A stretch of DNA of 64,000 nt from Akkermansiaceae bacterium (GTDB taxonomy: Bacteria; Verrucomicrobiota; Verrucomicrobiia; Verrucomicrobiales; Akkermansiaceae): contig JAHCBC010000002.1 of assembly GCA_019634595.1 (NCBI GenBank), positions 62,001-126,000 of the forward strand, given 5' to 3'. Numbering within the stretch: the stretch's first letter is position 1; the number at the start of each line of letters is the position of its first letter. The notes under the pieces were generated by a model. The model did no database searches and was not told where the DNA came from. It saw nothing but the letters and a program-made list of their open reading frames with translations. Positions 34,726-43,520 of the stretch are shown in pieces. Made by a program: the position numbers and the translations under genes.

Positions 34726-35502
34726 ATGAAACCCAGCTTCCGTCATCTCCTGCCTCTGTGGCTCGCTTCCGCTGTCTGCGCGCACGCCGCCACGACCTAT
34801 CAGGAAACTTTCCCGAACGCGACCGGAGGCAACGTGAGCCATGCCTCCATAGGCTGGACCACCGTCTATGGCACATCCGCGATAGATGGCTCCGCCAACA
34901 CCACCAACAGCGCCAGCGGTGGATTCGTCGTGAGCAATCTGGGCGCCGGGTATGGTGCCAAGACGACCTTTGAGAGCAGCTACGGCCTGGCCTACACCAC
35001 GGAGTTCTATGATCCGCAAAATCCCATCACCACGGCGGACATCTCCAGCATCTCCTTCCTCGCCCGGAACAGTTCCGCGAACGACCGCTACCGCATCGTC
35101 CTCGCCATTGATGCCCCGGGGAATCCCACCCAATGGTTCGTGTCCAACACGTTCTTCACCACGACCGCAGGGACCTGGGCGGATGGCGCGCAGCTCCGGG
35201 AGCTGCTCTTCACCACCGCTGCCTCCAGTTGGCGGAATATGACGGTGACCAGCAGCGCCTTGTCCATCTCGGACAGCACCCTCGGCTCGGCACTGCCAAG
35301 CGGCACCCTGGTCGCGGCGGGCCTGTTCCTTTCCGGCAACAATAACACGGCTGGAACAAGCGGTGGCGCCCATGTGAACACGATGCGCTATGACAACTTC
35401 ACCGTGAACGTGGTGCCGGAGCCATCCGCCGCCCTGCTGGGCATCGCTGGATCCGCGCTGCTGTTGCTGCGGCGCAAGACGCGCGACACGGGCGGCTGTT
35501 GA
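34726..35502 (+). CDS. PEP-CTERM sorting-domain protein
   Basis: 258 residues: signal peptide (MKPSFRHLLPLWLASAVCAH), a Ser/Thr/Asn-rich beta-type mature region, and the C-terminal sorting signal VPEPSAALLGIAGSALLLLR followed by RK and a short tail. PEP-CTERM proteins are recognised by exosortase/archaeosortase-like enzymes and exported, often with an exopolysaccharide. The tail after the RR cluster (TRDTGGC) is a little longer than usual. No exosortase gene is in the window. The role is unknown. Confidence 0.85.
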   Translation: MKPSFRHLLPLWLASAVCAHAATTYQETFPNATGGNVSHASIGWTTVYGTSAIDGSANTTNSASGGFVVSNLGAGYGAKTTFESSYGLAYTTEFYDPQNPITTADISSISFLARNSSANDRYRIVLAIDAPGNPTQWFVSNTFFTTTAGTWADGAQLRELLFTTAASSWRNMTVTSSALSISDSTLGSALPSGTLVAAGLFLSGNNNTAGTSGGAHVNTMRYDNFTVNVVPEPSAALLGIAGSALLLLRRKTRDTGGC

Positions 35503-35621
35503 AATGGAATTCATCCCCGGCGCGGCAATCATCCTGTCCGCGCCCCACGGGATGCTTTTCTAACAGTTTCTCCACTCCTGCCGTATTGACGGCCTCCGGA
35601 CTCCCCCGAAGCATCGCCGCC

Positions 35622-37511
35622 ATGACACGCGTGGAGTTCGATCAACTGGTGGAAGGCCTGGAGGAAAAATTCCGTGGCCGCAAAGACGCGCTGACACGAT
35701 CCTCCATCTCGTGGGCGATGTTCGGCTACGTGGTGCTGTCCGTCGCCATCGTCTGTAGCCTGGCCCTGCTCGCAGGCTGCGTGTTCTTCATCATCCTCCA
35801 TCCCAACGTCGTCACCATCAAGTTCGGGGCCGTGCTGGGCATCGCGGCCGGTGCCCTTTCCCTGACGCTCATCCGCAGCCTGTGGAACCGTCTGCACCCG
35901 CCGCAAGGCAAGGAGATCACACGGGATGAAACGCCGGCCCTCTTCGGGATGATCGATGACATCTCCGACGCCGCGGGCGGGGTGCGGTTCCACAAGGTTC
36001 TCCTCACGAACGACCTCAACGCCTCCGTGGTGCAACTGCCGCTGGCAGGCATCTTCGGCATGCACCGGAACTACCTGAGCCTGGGCCTGCCGCTGATGGA
36101 CGCGCTGGAACCGGAGGAGTTCAAGGCGGTGCTGGCCCACGAGTTCAGCCACCTTTCCAACAAGGACGGCAGCACCGGCAACTGGATTTACCGCATGCGC
36201 ATGACCTGGGAACGCGCGGCGGACGGGATCTTCCAGAAGGAAGGATTCCTCATCGCGCCGCTCAAGAAGTTCTTCGTCTGGTTCTGGCCGCGCTTCAACG
36301 CCCGGGCCTTCGTCCTTTCACGCTCCAACGAGTATCAGGCGGACGCCTTCGCGGCGAAGGTCACCTCCCCCGCCACCTCCGCCCGCGCGCTGCAGCGCGT
36401 CGATCTCCGGGCACGCCATCTGGAGGATGTGTTCTGGAAAAACATCAATCTCAGGGTGGCCGACGAGCCTCTCCCACCGCTGGCGATTTATGGAGAGATG
36501 AGGAGTTTCCTCAAAGCCGATCCGGAACCGGCGGCCGCTTCCCGCTGGCTCTCCCACGCGTTCTCTCTCGCAACCGGAACCTCCGACACCCACCCGAGCC
36601 TGAGCGACCGGGTCAAGGCATTGGGCATGCCGGTGGATTCGCGGTGGATTCCCACGTTGCGTGAGCACGCATCGGACGCGCTGCTCGGTCCGGAGTTTTC
36701 GGCCCGGGCGCGGGAAGCATTCAGCGGTGAGTGGCACCAGTTCGTCCTGGAGGACTGGCAATCCAGCCACCGGAGCCGCGCGGAGTCCCGGGACAAACTG
36801 CAGGAGCTCACCCCCACGACCGAAGGCGGGGACAGCGGGGAGACCGGCTGGCAGCGGATCATCCTCCGTCTGGAAGCGGAAGGGATCGACTCCGTTTTCC
36901 CGGCCCTGCGGGACTACGCCATCCGCCACCCGGAGCACAAGGAGGCGTCCTTCACCACGGCAAGCTACCTGCTGGAGCATGACGACCCGTCCGGGCTGCG
37001 GATCATGGAACGGCTGGCGGAGGACCCGATGGACACCCTGCAATGCCTCGGTGCGATGGCCGCCTACCATGACCGCCAGGGGAACCATGACGCCGTGAGG
37101 GAGATGAAGCGCCGGGCGGATCTCCATGATGAGCGGATGAACTCCGCGATGCACGCCCGCAACAACCTGACGAAGCGCGACACATTTCTTCCGCACGGCC
37201 TGGATGAGGAAAAGATCGGTGAGATCCGCGAACTCCTGGCCGGGGAAAAAAGCGTCCGCACCGCGTGGCTGGTCCGCAAGGAACACCAGGAGTTCGCGAA
37301 CTGGAGCCATTACATCCTTGCCGTGGACCTGCGCTTCCCGTGGTACCGGTTCACATCGGACAACGACGTCCGGAGAGTGCTCCAGCGGCTGGTGGATGGA
37401 CTGAAACTGGACGGCTACATCCTCGTCATCCGCGACGAAAAGGAAAACAAGCCGATCTGCAAAAAGATCCGTTCCCAGCAGCCGGAGGGCGCAATCTACA
37501 CGGTCCGCTGA
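35622..37511 (+). CDS. M48-family membrane metallopeptidase with extended C-terminus
   Basis: 629 residues starting MTRVEFDQLVEGLEEKF. Two hydrophobic segments come early (about 28-62 and 66-86). The zinc-binding HEFSH lies at 173-177 (VLAHEFSHLSNKDGS) and the third ligand region in SNEYQADAFAAKV, as in HtpX/Ste24-like proteases. The C-terminal half (about 330-629) is soluble with helical repeat character (YAIRHPEHKEASFTTASYLL) and no recognised domain. Probably degrades membrane or envelope proteins. The stop overlaps the convergent ald stop region by 16 bp. An in-frame start at 35499 would overlap the PEP-CTERM gene and is not preferred. Confidence 0.85.
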   Translation: MTRVEFDQLVEGLEEKFRGRKDALTRSSISWAMFGYVVLSVAIVCSLALLAGCVFFIILHPNVVTIKFGAVLGIAAGALSLTLIRSLWNRLHPPQGKEITRDETPALFGMIDDISDAAGGVRFHKVLLTNDLNASVVQLPLAGIFGMHRNYLSLGLPLMDALEPEEFKAVLAHEFSHLSNKDGSTGNWIYRMRMTWERAADGIFQKEGFLIAPLKKFFVWFWPRFNARAFVLSRSNEYQADAFAAKVTSPATSARALQRVDLRARHLEDVFWKNINLRVADEPLPPLAIYGEMRSFLKADPEPAAASRWLSHAFSLATGTSDTHPSLSDRVKALGMPVDSRWIPTLREHASDALLGPEFSARAREAFSGEWHQFVLEDWQSSHRSRAESRDKLQELTPTTEGGDSGETGWQRIILRLEAEGIDSVFPALRDYAIRHPEHKEASFTTASYLLEHDDPSGLRIMERLAEDPMDTLQCLGAMAAYHDRQGNHDAVREMKRRADLHDERMNSAMHARNNLTKRDTFLPHGLDEEKIGEIRELLAGEKSVRTAWLVRKEHQEFANWSHYILAVDLRFPWYRFTSDNDVRRVLQRLVDGLKLDGYILVIRDEKENKPICKKIRSQQPEGAIYTVR

Positions 37512-38599
37512 ATCTCTTCGGCGGGAAGGCCGTGTGCCTCCGCCACCGGCTTGCAGGTCAGTTTTCCGCCGTGGGTATTGATCGCGGAGCGGAGTTCAGG
37601 CCGGGCTTCGCACGCACCCGCCAGCCCCTTGTCCGCGATGAGTGAGATCCACGGGTGGGTCACGTTGTTGAGGGCCTGGGTGGCGGTGCGGGCATACGCG
37701 CCCGGCATGTTCGCCACGCAGTAGTGGAGCACGCCTTCCTCCTCGTAGGTGGGATTGTCATGCGTGGTGGGACGGGTGGTTTCCGCGCAGCCGCCCTGGT
37801 CCACGGCGATGTCCACGAAGACGCTGCCGCGCGGCATGAGGCGGAGCATTTCACGCGTGATCAGCTTCGGAGCCTTCGCCCCCGGCACAAGGACCGCGCC
37901 GATGACCAGGTCCGCCCGCGGCAACAGGTCGGCGAGGTTCGCCTGGTTCGAATAAACCGTGTGGCCGCCCATGGTGATGTCGAGGAAGCGCATGCGCTCG
38001 AAGTCCACCTCGAGGATGGTGACATCCGCACCGATGCCGGTGGCGACGCGGGCGGCATTCACCCCGGCGGTACCTCCACCGAGCACGACCACCCGCCCGG
38101 GTGCGACGCCGGGCACGCCGCCCAGCAGGATGCCACGCCCGCCCGCGTGCTTCGCCAGATGGTAGGAGCCGACGATGGCGGCCATGCGCCCGGCGATCTC
38201 GCTCATCGGCTCCAGCAGGGGCAGGTGGCGGTTCACTTCCAGCGTCTCATAGGCCAGCGCGGTGCAGCCGCTGGCCATCAGTCCTTCCGTGAGCGGCTTG
38301 CTCGCGGCGAGGTGGAGATAGGTGAAGAGGAGGTGCCGTGACTCCAGCATGGCGATCTCCCCTGGCTGCGGCTCCTTCACTTTCACGATGAGATCCGCTT
38401 CCGCGAACACGGTCGGGGCATCTTCCGCTAAAATGGCACCGGCCTTTTCATACTCCCCGTCCGGATAGCTCGAGCCCGCTCCGGCACCCCGCTGGACGAA
38501 AACGCGGTGACCGCGCTTCACCAGCTCCACGACGGATCCGGGAGTCATGGCCACGCGGTTTTCCTGTGCCTTGATCTCAGTGGGAACGCCGATGTTCAT
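37496..38599 (-). CDS. ald: Alanine dehydrogenase
   Basis: NAD-dependent interconversion of L-alanine with pyruvate and ammonia. 367 residues from ATG 38599 ([20 protein letters not shown]), the family-typical start; Rossmann motif [15 protein letters not shown] (about 170-184). Further family stretches are [44 protein letters not shown] and [16 protein letters not shown]. The inverted repeat at 38601-38687 sits directly upstream. The 3' end overlaps the M48 gene on the opposite strand. Confidence 0.96.
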   Translation of the reverse strand: MNIGVPTEIKAQENRVAMTPGSVVELVKRGHRVFVQRGAGAGSSYPDGEYEKAGAILAEDAPTVFAEADLIVKVKEPQPGEIAMLESRHLLFTYLHLAASKPLTEGLMASGCTALAYETLEVNRHLPLLEPMSEIAGRMAAIVGSYHLAKHAGGRGILLGGVPGVAPGRVVVLGGGTAGVNAARVATGIGADVTILEVDFERMRFLDITMGGHTVYSNQANLADLLPRADLVIGAVLVPGAKAPKLITREMLRLMPRGSVFVDIAVDQGGCAETTRPTTHDNPTYEEEGVLHYCVANMPGAYARTATQALNNVTHPWISLIADKGLAGACEARPELRSAINTHGGKLTCKPVAEAHGLPAEEIQRTV

Positions 38600-38600
38600 G

Positions 38601-38687
38601 GGAAAGGAAGGCAATTCTCCGGATTGCCGGTTGTTGGGGATGGTGAAGGTGGATTGAAGAGGCAATCCGGAGGCTTGCCTTCCTTTC
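38601..38687. repeat. Inverted repeat between the lipoprotein gene and ald
   Basis: Arms GGAAAGGAAGGCAATTCTCC-GGATTGCC (38601-38628) and its near reverse complement GGCAATCCGG-AGGCTTGCCT (38661-38687) enclose about 32 bp. The right arm contains the stop codon of the lipoprotein gene. It could form a long stem of about 27 bp with a few mismatches and end transcription of the Mla operon. Confidence 0.7.
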
Positions 38688-39264
38688 AGAGGGAACCGGC
38701 GATGACCCGTGAAAGCCGGGCAAGGGCCTCGTTCATGGCCGCGATCCTCGGGGACAGGTCGGTCTTGTCCGCCGACGGGGTGAACGGGACCTCCGTGCGG
38801 AAGTTACGGGGCTGCAGGGGCCGGCCATGCACCGGCTGGACCTTCCAGGTGCAGGCAAGCACCACGTGGTCGTGGTCCGCAGGCTCGAACTGGGAGATGC
38901 GGAGCTCCACCAGCGAGGTGTACTCCAGGGTGACGAAGTTGTTGATCGGCTGGATGTTCGATGACCCGGTGAGGCGGGTGAGGTTCATGGAAACGACGCG
39001 GGCGATGCCCGTATCCAGCGGCTCCGCCCACAGGTGGTAGTTGCTCATCTTCAGCTCGCCCGCCTTCACCCGGGTGACGATCTGCTGGCGGTCCAGATAA
39101 CTCGGGAGCGATGGCCGGTTGATGGCGACGGCCGGTGTGGCGGATGACGGGTTCCTGTCCGGGATGGCGGGGTCCAGCAGGTAGGTGACGGAGGTGTCCT
39201 TCACCGGCTGGAGCACGTTGCAGGAAAAAAGAAGTAACGGAAGGAGGCAGAGGAAGGCTTTCAT
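38686..39264 (-). CDS. ABC-transport auxiliary lipoprotein (PqiC/LptM-like)
   Basis: 192 residues. Signal peptide MKAFLCLLPLLLFSC gives a lipidated Cys. The mature region starts YLLDPAIPDRNP with the family pattern of ABC_trans_aux proteins (VAINRPSLPSYLDRQQIVTR, MSNYHLWAEPLDTGIARVVS). It is the last gene of the Mla operon, where members of this family often sit next to an MCE protein. It likely anchors or links the lipid-transport complex to the outer membrane. Confidence 0.82.
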   Translation of the reverse strand: MKAFLCLLPLLLFSCNVLQPVKDTSVTYLLDPAIPDRNPSSATPAVAINRPSLPSYLDRQQIVTRVKAGELKMSNYHLWAEPLDTGIARVVSMNLTRLTGSSNIQPINNFVTLEYTSLVELRISQFEPADHDHVVLACTWKVQPVHGRPLQPRNFRTEVPFTPSADKTDLSPRIAAMNEALARLSRVIAGSL

Positions 39265-39314
39265 GGTGTTGGGTGGGCGTGGGGTGGAAGATGCCGGCTG
39301 AAGCCAGCGCTCCG

Positions 39315-40322
39315 TCATTCGTTCTCCTTGCCGGAGATCAGCGCGTTCGGGTTCCGTTTCAGATCGTTCGCCAATTCCTTGATGGCTCTGGAAGCACGCT
39401 CGGTTTCCTCCAGCACGTTCTGGAAACGCATCAGCACGGGTGCCCGCGGATTGCTGACATGGCTGAGTTCCGCGGCGGTTTCGTTGATCCTTTCCAGGCT
39501 TTCGTCCGCCCGCTTCAACACGGCGGAAAAGTCCGCCATCATCGGGTCGATGCCCGCGTTGATCTTCGCGGTGAGTTCGTTGATCTCCTTCAGCGACCCA
39601 TCCAGACTGTCGATGGCACTGTTGAGCTTGTCGTTGCCGGTGATGGCCTGGATGTCCTTGGTGATGGTGATCACGTTGTCGTTGATCTCCTTCATGTTCA
39701 GGGCGGCCACCTGCTGCCGCGCCACCACGATGGTGTCCCGGAGATCCTTGATGATGCCCTCCAGATCCAGCGAGTTGAACTTGTCCAGGCCGCTCGAAAT
39801 GCCCGCGATGAGTTCATCCATCTCCGTGCCCACGCTGGGGACGATGGGCATGCCCGGGTCCCTGCGCGGCTGGTAGGTGAAGCCCTGCGAGTTCGGCAGA
39901 ATGTCGAACTCCACGTAAAGCTGGCCGGTCAGCAGGCTCTGCTGCTTCATGCCCGCGCGGAGGCCGCGCTTCACGGCATCCTCCACCCGTTCCGGATCGG
40001 AAAAGTCGATGGGATTCCCGCTGGTGGTGCCGATGTCCCGGATCGCCTTGTCCGTCAGCTCCACCACCACCGGGATGATCTTGCGGTTGTTGTCGGAGTC
40101 CACCAGCACGCTGATGGATTTCACACTGCCGATGCGCACGCCGCCGAACCGCACGTCCGAGCCGACCAGCAGGCCGTTCGCGCTCCTTTCGAAGAAAATC
40201 AGGATGTCGTGGGTGCGTTCGAAGTACTTGCCCGCGCCGAAGGCAACGAGGGCGAAACCCGCCAGGATCAGCCCGATGAGGGTGAACGCTCCGATGACCG
40301 TGGGATTGGCTTTCTTGCTCAT
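39315..40322 (-). CDS. mlaD: MCE-family periplasmic lipid-binding protein (MlaD-like)
   Basis: 335 residues. One membrane segment (VIGAFTLIGLILAGFALVAF, about 9-28), then the MCE domain (about 35-125) beginning ILIFFERSANGLLVGSDVRF with GGVRIGSVKSI. The C-terminal part (about 165-320) is long amphipathic coiled coil (SLDGSLKEINELTAKINAGI). Hexameric MCE rings carry phospholipid between membranes. The start overlaps the mlaF stop by 4 bp. Longer than E. coli MlaD (183 residues), more like the PqiB/Mce-type helical extensions. Confidence 0.92.
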   Translation of the reverse strand: MSKKANPTVIGAFTLIGLILAGFALVAFGAGKYFERTHDILIFFERSANGLLVGSDVRFGGVRIGSVKSISVLVDSDNNRKIIPVVVELTDKAIRDIGTTSGNPIDFSDPERVEDAVKRGLRAGMKQQSLLTGQLYVEFDILPNSQGFTYQPRRDPGMPIVPSVGTEMDELIAGISSGLDKFNSLDLEGIIKDLRDTIVVARQQVAALNMKEINDNVITITKDIQAITGNDKLNSAIDSLDGSLKEINELTAKINAGIDPMMADFSAVLKRADESLERINETAAELSHVSNPRAPVLMRFQNVLEETERASRAIKELANDLKRNPNALISGKENE

Positions 40323-41092
40323 GGCTGGCTGGCTTCTGGATCGTCGCCGCGGTTGAGGAACACACGGACGGCCGGGTTGTCGGAATGGTCGCGGAGTTCC
40401 CTTGGATTGCCGGTGGCTCCCTGGGTCCTTGTCGCAGTATCGAGGAAAATGGAGTTGTTGGCTACGGCGAAAATGCTGGCGAGTTCATGGGTCACAATGA
40501 CGATGGTGGACCCCAGGCTGTCGCGCAGCCGCAGGATGAGGTCATCCAGCCGGCGGGAGCTGAGCGGATCCAGACCGGCCCCCGGCTCGTCCAGGAACAG
40601 GATGTCCGGGTCCAGCGCCATCGCCCGCGCGATGCCCGCCCGCTTGTTCATCCCGCCGCTCACCTGGGACGGATAGTAGTCCTCGTAGCCGGACAGGCCC
40701 ACCAAGGCGAGCTTGTAGGAAACCAGGTCGGCGACCGACTTCGGATCGAGGTCCGTATTTTCCTCGATGGGCATGGCGATGTTCTCCGCCAGCGTCATGG
40801 AGGACCACAGCGCGCCGGACTGGTACATCACGCCGAAGCGGTTGATGAACGCGCCGCGCTCCGACGGATCCGTCCGCGTGAAGTTCTTTCCATCGTAGAA
40901 AACCTCACCTTCCGCCGGTTCCCGCAGCCCGATGAGGTGGCGCAGCAGGGTGCTTTTCCCGCAACCCGAACCGCCCATGATGATGAAGATGTCCTTGTCG
41001 TTGATGTCGAAGCTGAGGTCCTTCATCACGACGAAGGAGCCATAAGCCATGGTCAGGCCGCGGACGGATATTTTCGCGTTCGGAGCTTCCAT
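40319..41092 (-). CDS. mlaF: Lipid-transport ABC ATP-binding protein (MlaF-like)
   Basis: 257 residues. Walker A GGSGCGKST, signature SGGMNKRAGIARA and Walker B DILFLDEPGAGLD with the H-loop in IVIVTHEL; the Q-loop lies in GVMYQSGALW. The SGGMNKRA form and QSGALWSSMT are typical of MCE-linked ATPases. It energises the permease MlaE encoded immediately upstream (3-bp gap). Confidence 0.95.
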   Translation of the reverse strand: MEAPNAKISVRGLTMAYGSFVVMKDLSFDINDKDIFIIMGGSGCGKSTLLRHLIGLREPAEGEVFYDGKNFTRTDPSERGAFINRFGVMYQSGALWSSMTLAENIAMPIEENTDLDPKSVADLVSYKLALVGLSGYEDYYPSQVSGGMNKRAGIARAMALDPDILFLDEPGAGLDPLSSRRLDDLILRLRDSLGSTIVIVTHELASIFAVANNSIFLDTATRTQGATGNPRELRDHSDNPAVRVFLNRGDDPEASQP

Positions 41093-41095
41093 GGA

Positions 41096-42241
41096 TCAGA
41101 TGTCGAGAAGGGTGAAGATGGCGGCGAAGGCGGAATCCAGGACGATGACCGCGGTGATGCCGGCCACCACCGCCTTCGTCGTGGCTTCCCCGACGGCCGC
41201 GGAGGAATTCCCCGCCCGCATCCCATGGAGGCAGCCGGCGATGGCGATGGCCGCACCGAAGAAGAAGCTCTTGAACACGCCGAGCGAGGCGGTGGTGATG
41301 GTGACCGCCGTGAGCGTCTCATGCCAGTAGAGGATGGGCGGGATGCCCACCGCCGCGCCCACCAGCATACCGCCGAGGATGCCCACCACGTTCGCATAGA
41401 TGGTCAGGATCGGCATCATGAGGATGAGCGCGAGCAGCCGGGGCAGGACGAGGAAATCGAACGGGTCGAAGCCGAAGGTCTTCAGCGCGTCGATCTCCTC
41501 GTTCGCCTTCATGCTGCCGATGTTCGCCGCGAATGCAGCACCAGTTCGGCCGCTCATGATGATGCCGGTCATGACTGCACCCATCTCCCGCACCATCGCG
41601 ATGCCGACGAGGTCCGCCACATAGAGGTTCGCGCCGAAGTTCGCCAACTGGACATTTCCCACAAAGGCGAGGATGAGGCCGATGAGGAAACTGATGAGGG
41701 AGACGATCGGCAGGGCCTGCGCCCCGCTCTGCTGGACGATCACCCAGAAATCCCGCCAACGGAACCTGGCCCGCCCCCTGAAAAAACGCCCTAGCGCCAG
41801 CATGGACTCCCCGACGAAATCCGTCAGGCATCCCAGGCCCTGGGCGATGTTGATCGAAACCTTCCCCAGCTTGCGGATGTCCGACTCATCACGGGTGGTG
41901 GACTTCGCCTCGCTCCGCTCCGGAACCGCGAGCGCGAGTTCCATCAGCCCGCGCAGGTCCTCCGGCAGGCCGTCGAACGGAGGCGTTTCCTCCGCCTGCC
42001 CCTCCGCCGCCGGAACTGCCCGGAACACGGATAACAGGAAAGCGGGCAGCGTGGAGTCATACCTCCCGAGGGCGGAGGTTTCATAGGAAACGGGGGCACC
42101 CTCCGGGGCGTCTCCGGAAATCTCGGGGCGCGGCCCGGAACGGGTCCAGTCCCCGGCCAGCTCCAGAACCCCACCGCCTTTCCAGACGGCGGTCGGTTTC
42201 ATCTGGTCGCTGGCTTCCATTTTGGCGGAATCTTGCGCCAT
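41096..42241 (-). CDS. mlaE: MlaE-family permease with N-terminal STAS-like extension
   Basis: 381 residues from ATG 42241 (MAQDSAKMEAS), which has the best ribosome site (ACAGGA five bases upstream); ATG 42220 is an alternative. The first 150 residues resemble a degenerate STAS-type regulatory domain (GGVLELAGDWT, then acidic linker). The permease part (about 155-381) has five to six membrane segments and the family core VREMGAVMTGIIMSGRTGAA, with MKANEEIDALKTFGFDP. First gene of the mlaE-mlaF-mlaD-lipoprotein operon, which moves phospholipids between inner and outer membranes. Confidence 0.93.
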   Translation of the reverse strand: MAQDSAKMEASDQMKPTAVWKGGGVLELAGDWTRSGPRPEISGDAPEGAPVSYETSALGRYDSTLPAFLLSVFRAVPAAEGQAEETPPFDGLPEDLRGLMELALAVPERSEAKSTTRDESDIRKLGKVSINIAQGLGCLTDFVGESMLALGRFFRGRARFRWRDFWVIVQQSGAQALPIVSLISFLIGLILAFVGNVQLANFGANLYVADLVGIAMVREMGAVMTGIIMSGRTGAAFAANIGSMKANEEIDALKTFGFDPFDFLVLPRLLALILMMPILTIYANVVGILGGMLVGAAVGIPPILYWHETLTAVTITTASLGVFKSFFFGAAIAIAGCLHGMRAGNSSAAVGEATTKAVVAGITAVIVLDSAFAAIFTLLDI

Positions 42242-42352
42242 TTTCCTGTCAAAACAAGAAAGGAAGCACCTCCCGGGGAGAAAGCCTTGCTCTTGCAAGA
42301 TGCCCGGATGGCACTATGACCGGCAGATGATCGCCGCCACGGTTATCGAGCG

Positions 42353-42451
42353 CATCAGGACATTCTTGAAGCCAGACTGGCCAACGCCGAAGCGGGCAAA
42401 GGAAGGTTCATGAGCATCCAGGAACTTCGCAAACGCCTGCACGGAACTTGA
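42353..42451 (+). pseudogene. Relic of an antitoxin gene
   Basis: The frame ILEARLANAEAGKGRFMSIQ-ELRKRLHGT ends at TGA 42449-42451, and its last base is shared with the ATG of a truncated toxin frame. This is the typical C-terminal pattern of short antitoxins (EARLA-xx-A-xx-G, then S-x-x-ELRKRL) and their coupling to the toxin. The upstream part is broken across frames and no full N-terminus was found. A small frame in this sector does not resemble any family. Confidence 0.45.
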
Positions 42452-42537
42452 TGAGAACGGTCGTCGTTTATTCGGACGCGGCGAACGACTTGGAGGAAGG
42501 CCGCGACTTCTACGACTTCCAGGAACCCGCACGGTAA
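42451..42537 (+). pseudogene. Truncated RelE/ParE-type toxin remnant
   Basis: 28 residues starting MRTVVVYSDAANDLEEGRDF and stopping at QEPAR. This matches the first strand and helix of ParE/RelE toxins (VVY-x-x-A-x-DLEEG-x-x-FY). The rest of the toxin, including the catalytic or gyrase-binding end, is missing. It overlaps the antitoxin stop by one base (TGATG). A dead toxin-antitoxin pair between mlaE and the RbsD-like gene. Confidence 0.6.
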
Positions 42538-42618
42538 TGAACGGTAATCGGCCGCCCACCGAGAATCCCACGGTGCATCCATTGACAGCATCGCGGAGAC
42601 GGATTTAACTGCTCCCCA

Positions 42619-43197
42619 ATGCGCGCCTGCCGATGGATCCTGACCTGCGTGATGGCTTTCTCATCACTGGGCTGCGGATTGTTCCCGCAACAGACGACCT
42701 GGAAGGACGCGGTGAACCGGCAGGTCGGCCAGCTCGGCTACCGGAACTGGATCATCATCGCGGAAGCATCCTTCCCCGCCCACAGCCGCCACGGTTTCCG
42801 CCAGGTCACCGCCAACGTGGAAATCCCGGAAGCCGTTGACTACGTGCTGAACGCGCTGGAAATGACCCAGCATGTCCGGCCCCAGGTGTTCCTGCCGCGG
42901 GAGCAGCGGTCGATCGAGAACGACTTCGCGCCCGGCATCGATGACATGCGGAAGAAGACGAAGGAGGCGCTCCACGGCCATGAGGTCACGGAACTGGACC
43001 AGCAATCCCTGCTGACCCTGCTGGAGGACGCCAGCCGCAGCTTTGACGTGCTGGTCATCCGCACCCAGACGGCCCTGCCCTATTCCTCGGTGTTCCTCGA
43101 GCTGCAGCCCGGCTATTGGGACGCGGATTCCGAGTCACGCCTGCGCGACCGCATCAACGCGGAAAGGATGCGAAAAATCTCGCGGCCCGTTCCTTGA
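42619..43197 (+). CDS. Exported RbsD/FucU-like protein lacking the catalytic His
   Basis: 192 residues. The N-terminus MRACRWILTCVMAFSSLGCG reads as a signal peptide with a Cys near 19, possibly lipidated (weak lipobox). Then VNRQVGQLGYRNWIIIAEAS matches the RbsD/FucU start ISRLGH-x-D-x-x-VVADA, and the end VLVIRTQTALPYSSVFLELQ matches RbsD VIRSGE-x-x-PYANIIL. RbsD and FucU are sugar mutarotases; the catalytic His of LGH is Tyr here (LGY). The export signal is also unlike the cytosolic family. Function may have changed. Confidence 0.7.
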   Translation: MRACRWILTCVMAFSSLGCGLFPQQTTWKDAVNRQVGQLGYRNWIIIAEASFPAHSRHGFRQVTANVEIPEAVDYVLNALEMTQHVRPQVFLPREQRSIENDFAPGIDDMRKKTKEALHGHEVTELDQQSLLTLLEDASRSFDVLVIRTQTALPYSSVFLELQPGYWDADSESRLRDRINAERMRKISRPVP

Positions 43198-43213
43198 GCG
43201 GCATTCTTCCCGC

Positions 43214-43504
43214 GTGAGCAGCAAAGACGAAGAAATCCGCCTGGAACGTGCCAACGCCTGGATCGGCGATGCGGTGCTGGCCCTTTTCGCCCGCCAGTTC
43301 GTCCTGAGGGAACGGAACATGATGGATGGCGAGTGGTTCACCCGCATGACCTCCAACGAGTTTCTCAGCGCGTTCGGCAACCCCACCCGGGTGGAGGCCT
43401 CCATCGGCAAGCTGTTCCTGGAAGGTGGCCTGGAGGCGGCCTTCGCCTGGATGGACGCGGAGCTGGTGCCCCTGTTCCGCCGCCAGATCGCCAAGCGGCC
43501 CTGA
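43214..43504 (+). CDS. RNase III-fold mini-protein with incomplete active site
   Basis: 96 residues from a GTG start 16 bp after the RbsD-like gene. Resembles the RNase III/mini-III core: ERANAWIGDAVLALFAR (Asp19 in the GDAV position), LSAFGNPTRVEASIGKLFLE and GGLEAA, parallel to ADAFEALIGAIYLDGGLEAA of RNase III. The second catalytic acid pair is reduced to Glu61; the partner Asp is not seen, nor is the Glu in ERLEFLGD. It lacks a dsRNA-binding domain. It may be an inactive RNA-binding relic or a divergent enzyme. Confidence 0.6.
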   Translation: MSSKDEEIRLERANAWIGDAVLALFARQFVLRERNMMDGEWFTRMTSNEFLSAFGNPTRVEASIGKLFLEGGLEAAFAWMDAELVPLFRRQIAKRP

Positions 43505-43520
43505 TTTCCGGAGCCGGTTC

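Noticed and set aside
33055..35532. An 825-codon minus-strand frame covering phoH and the PEP-CTERM gene
   Set aside because: Antisense to two recognisable plus-strand genes; its translation shows no motif. A GC-rich shadow frame.
42222..42413. A 63-codon frame upstream of the toxin remnant
   Set aside because: Its translation matches no antitoxin; the antitoxin-like reading is in another frame ending at 42451.
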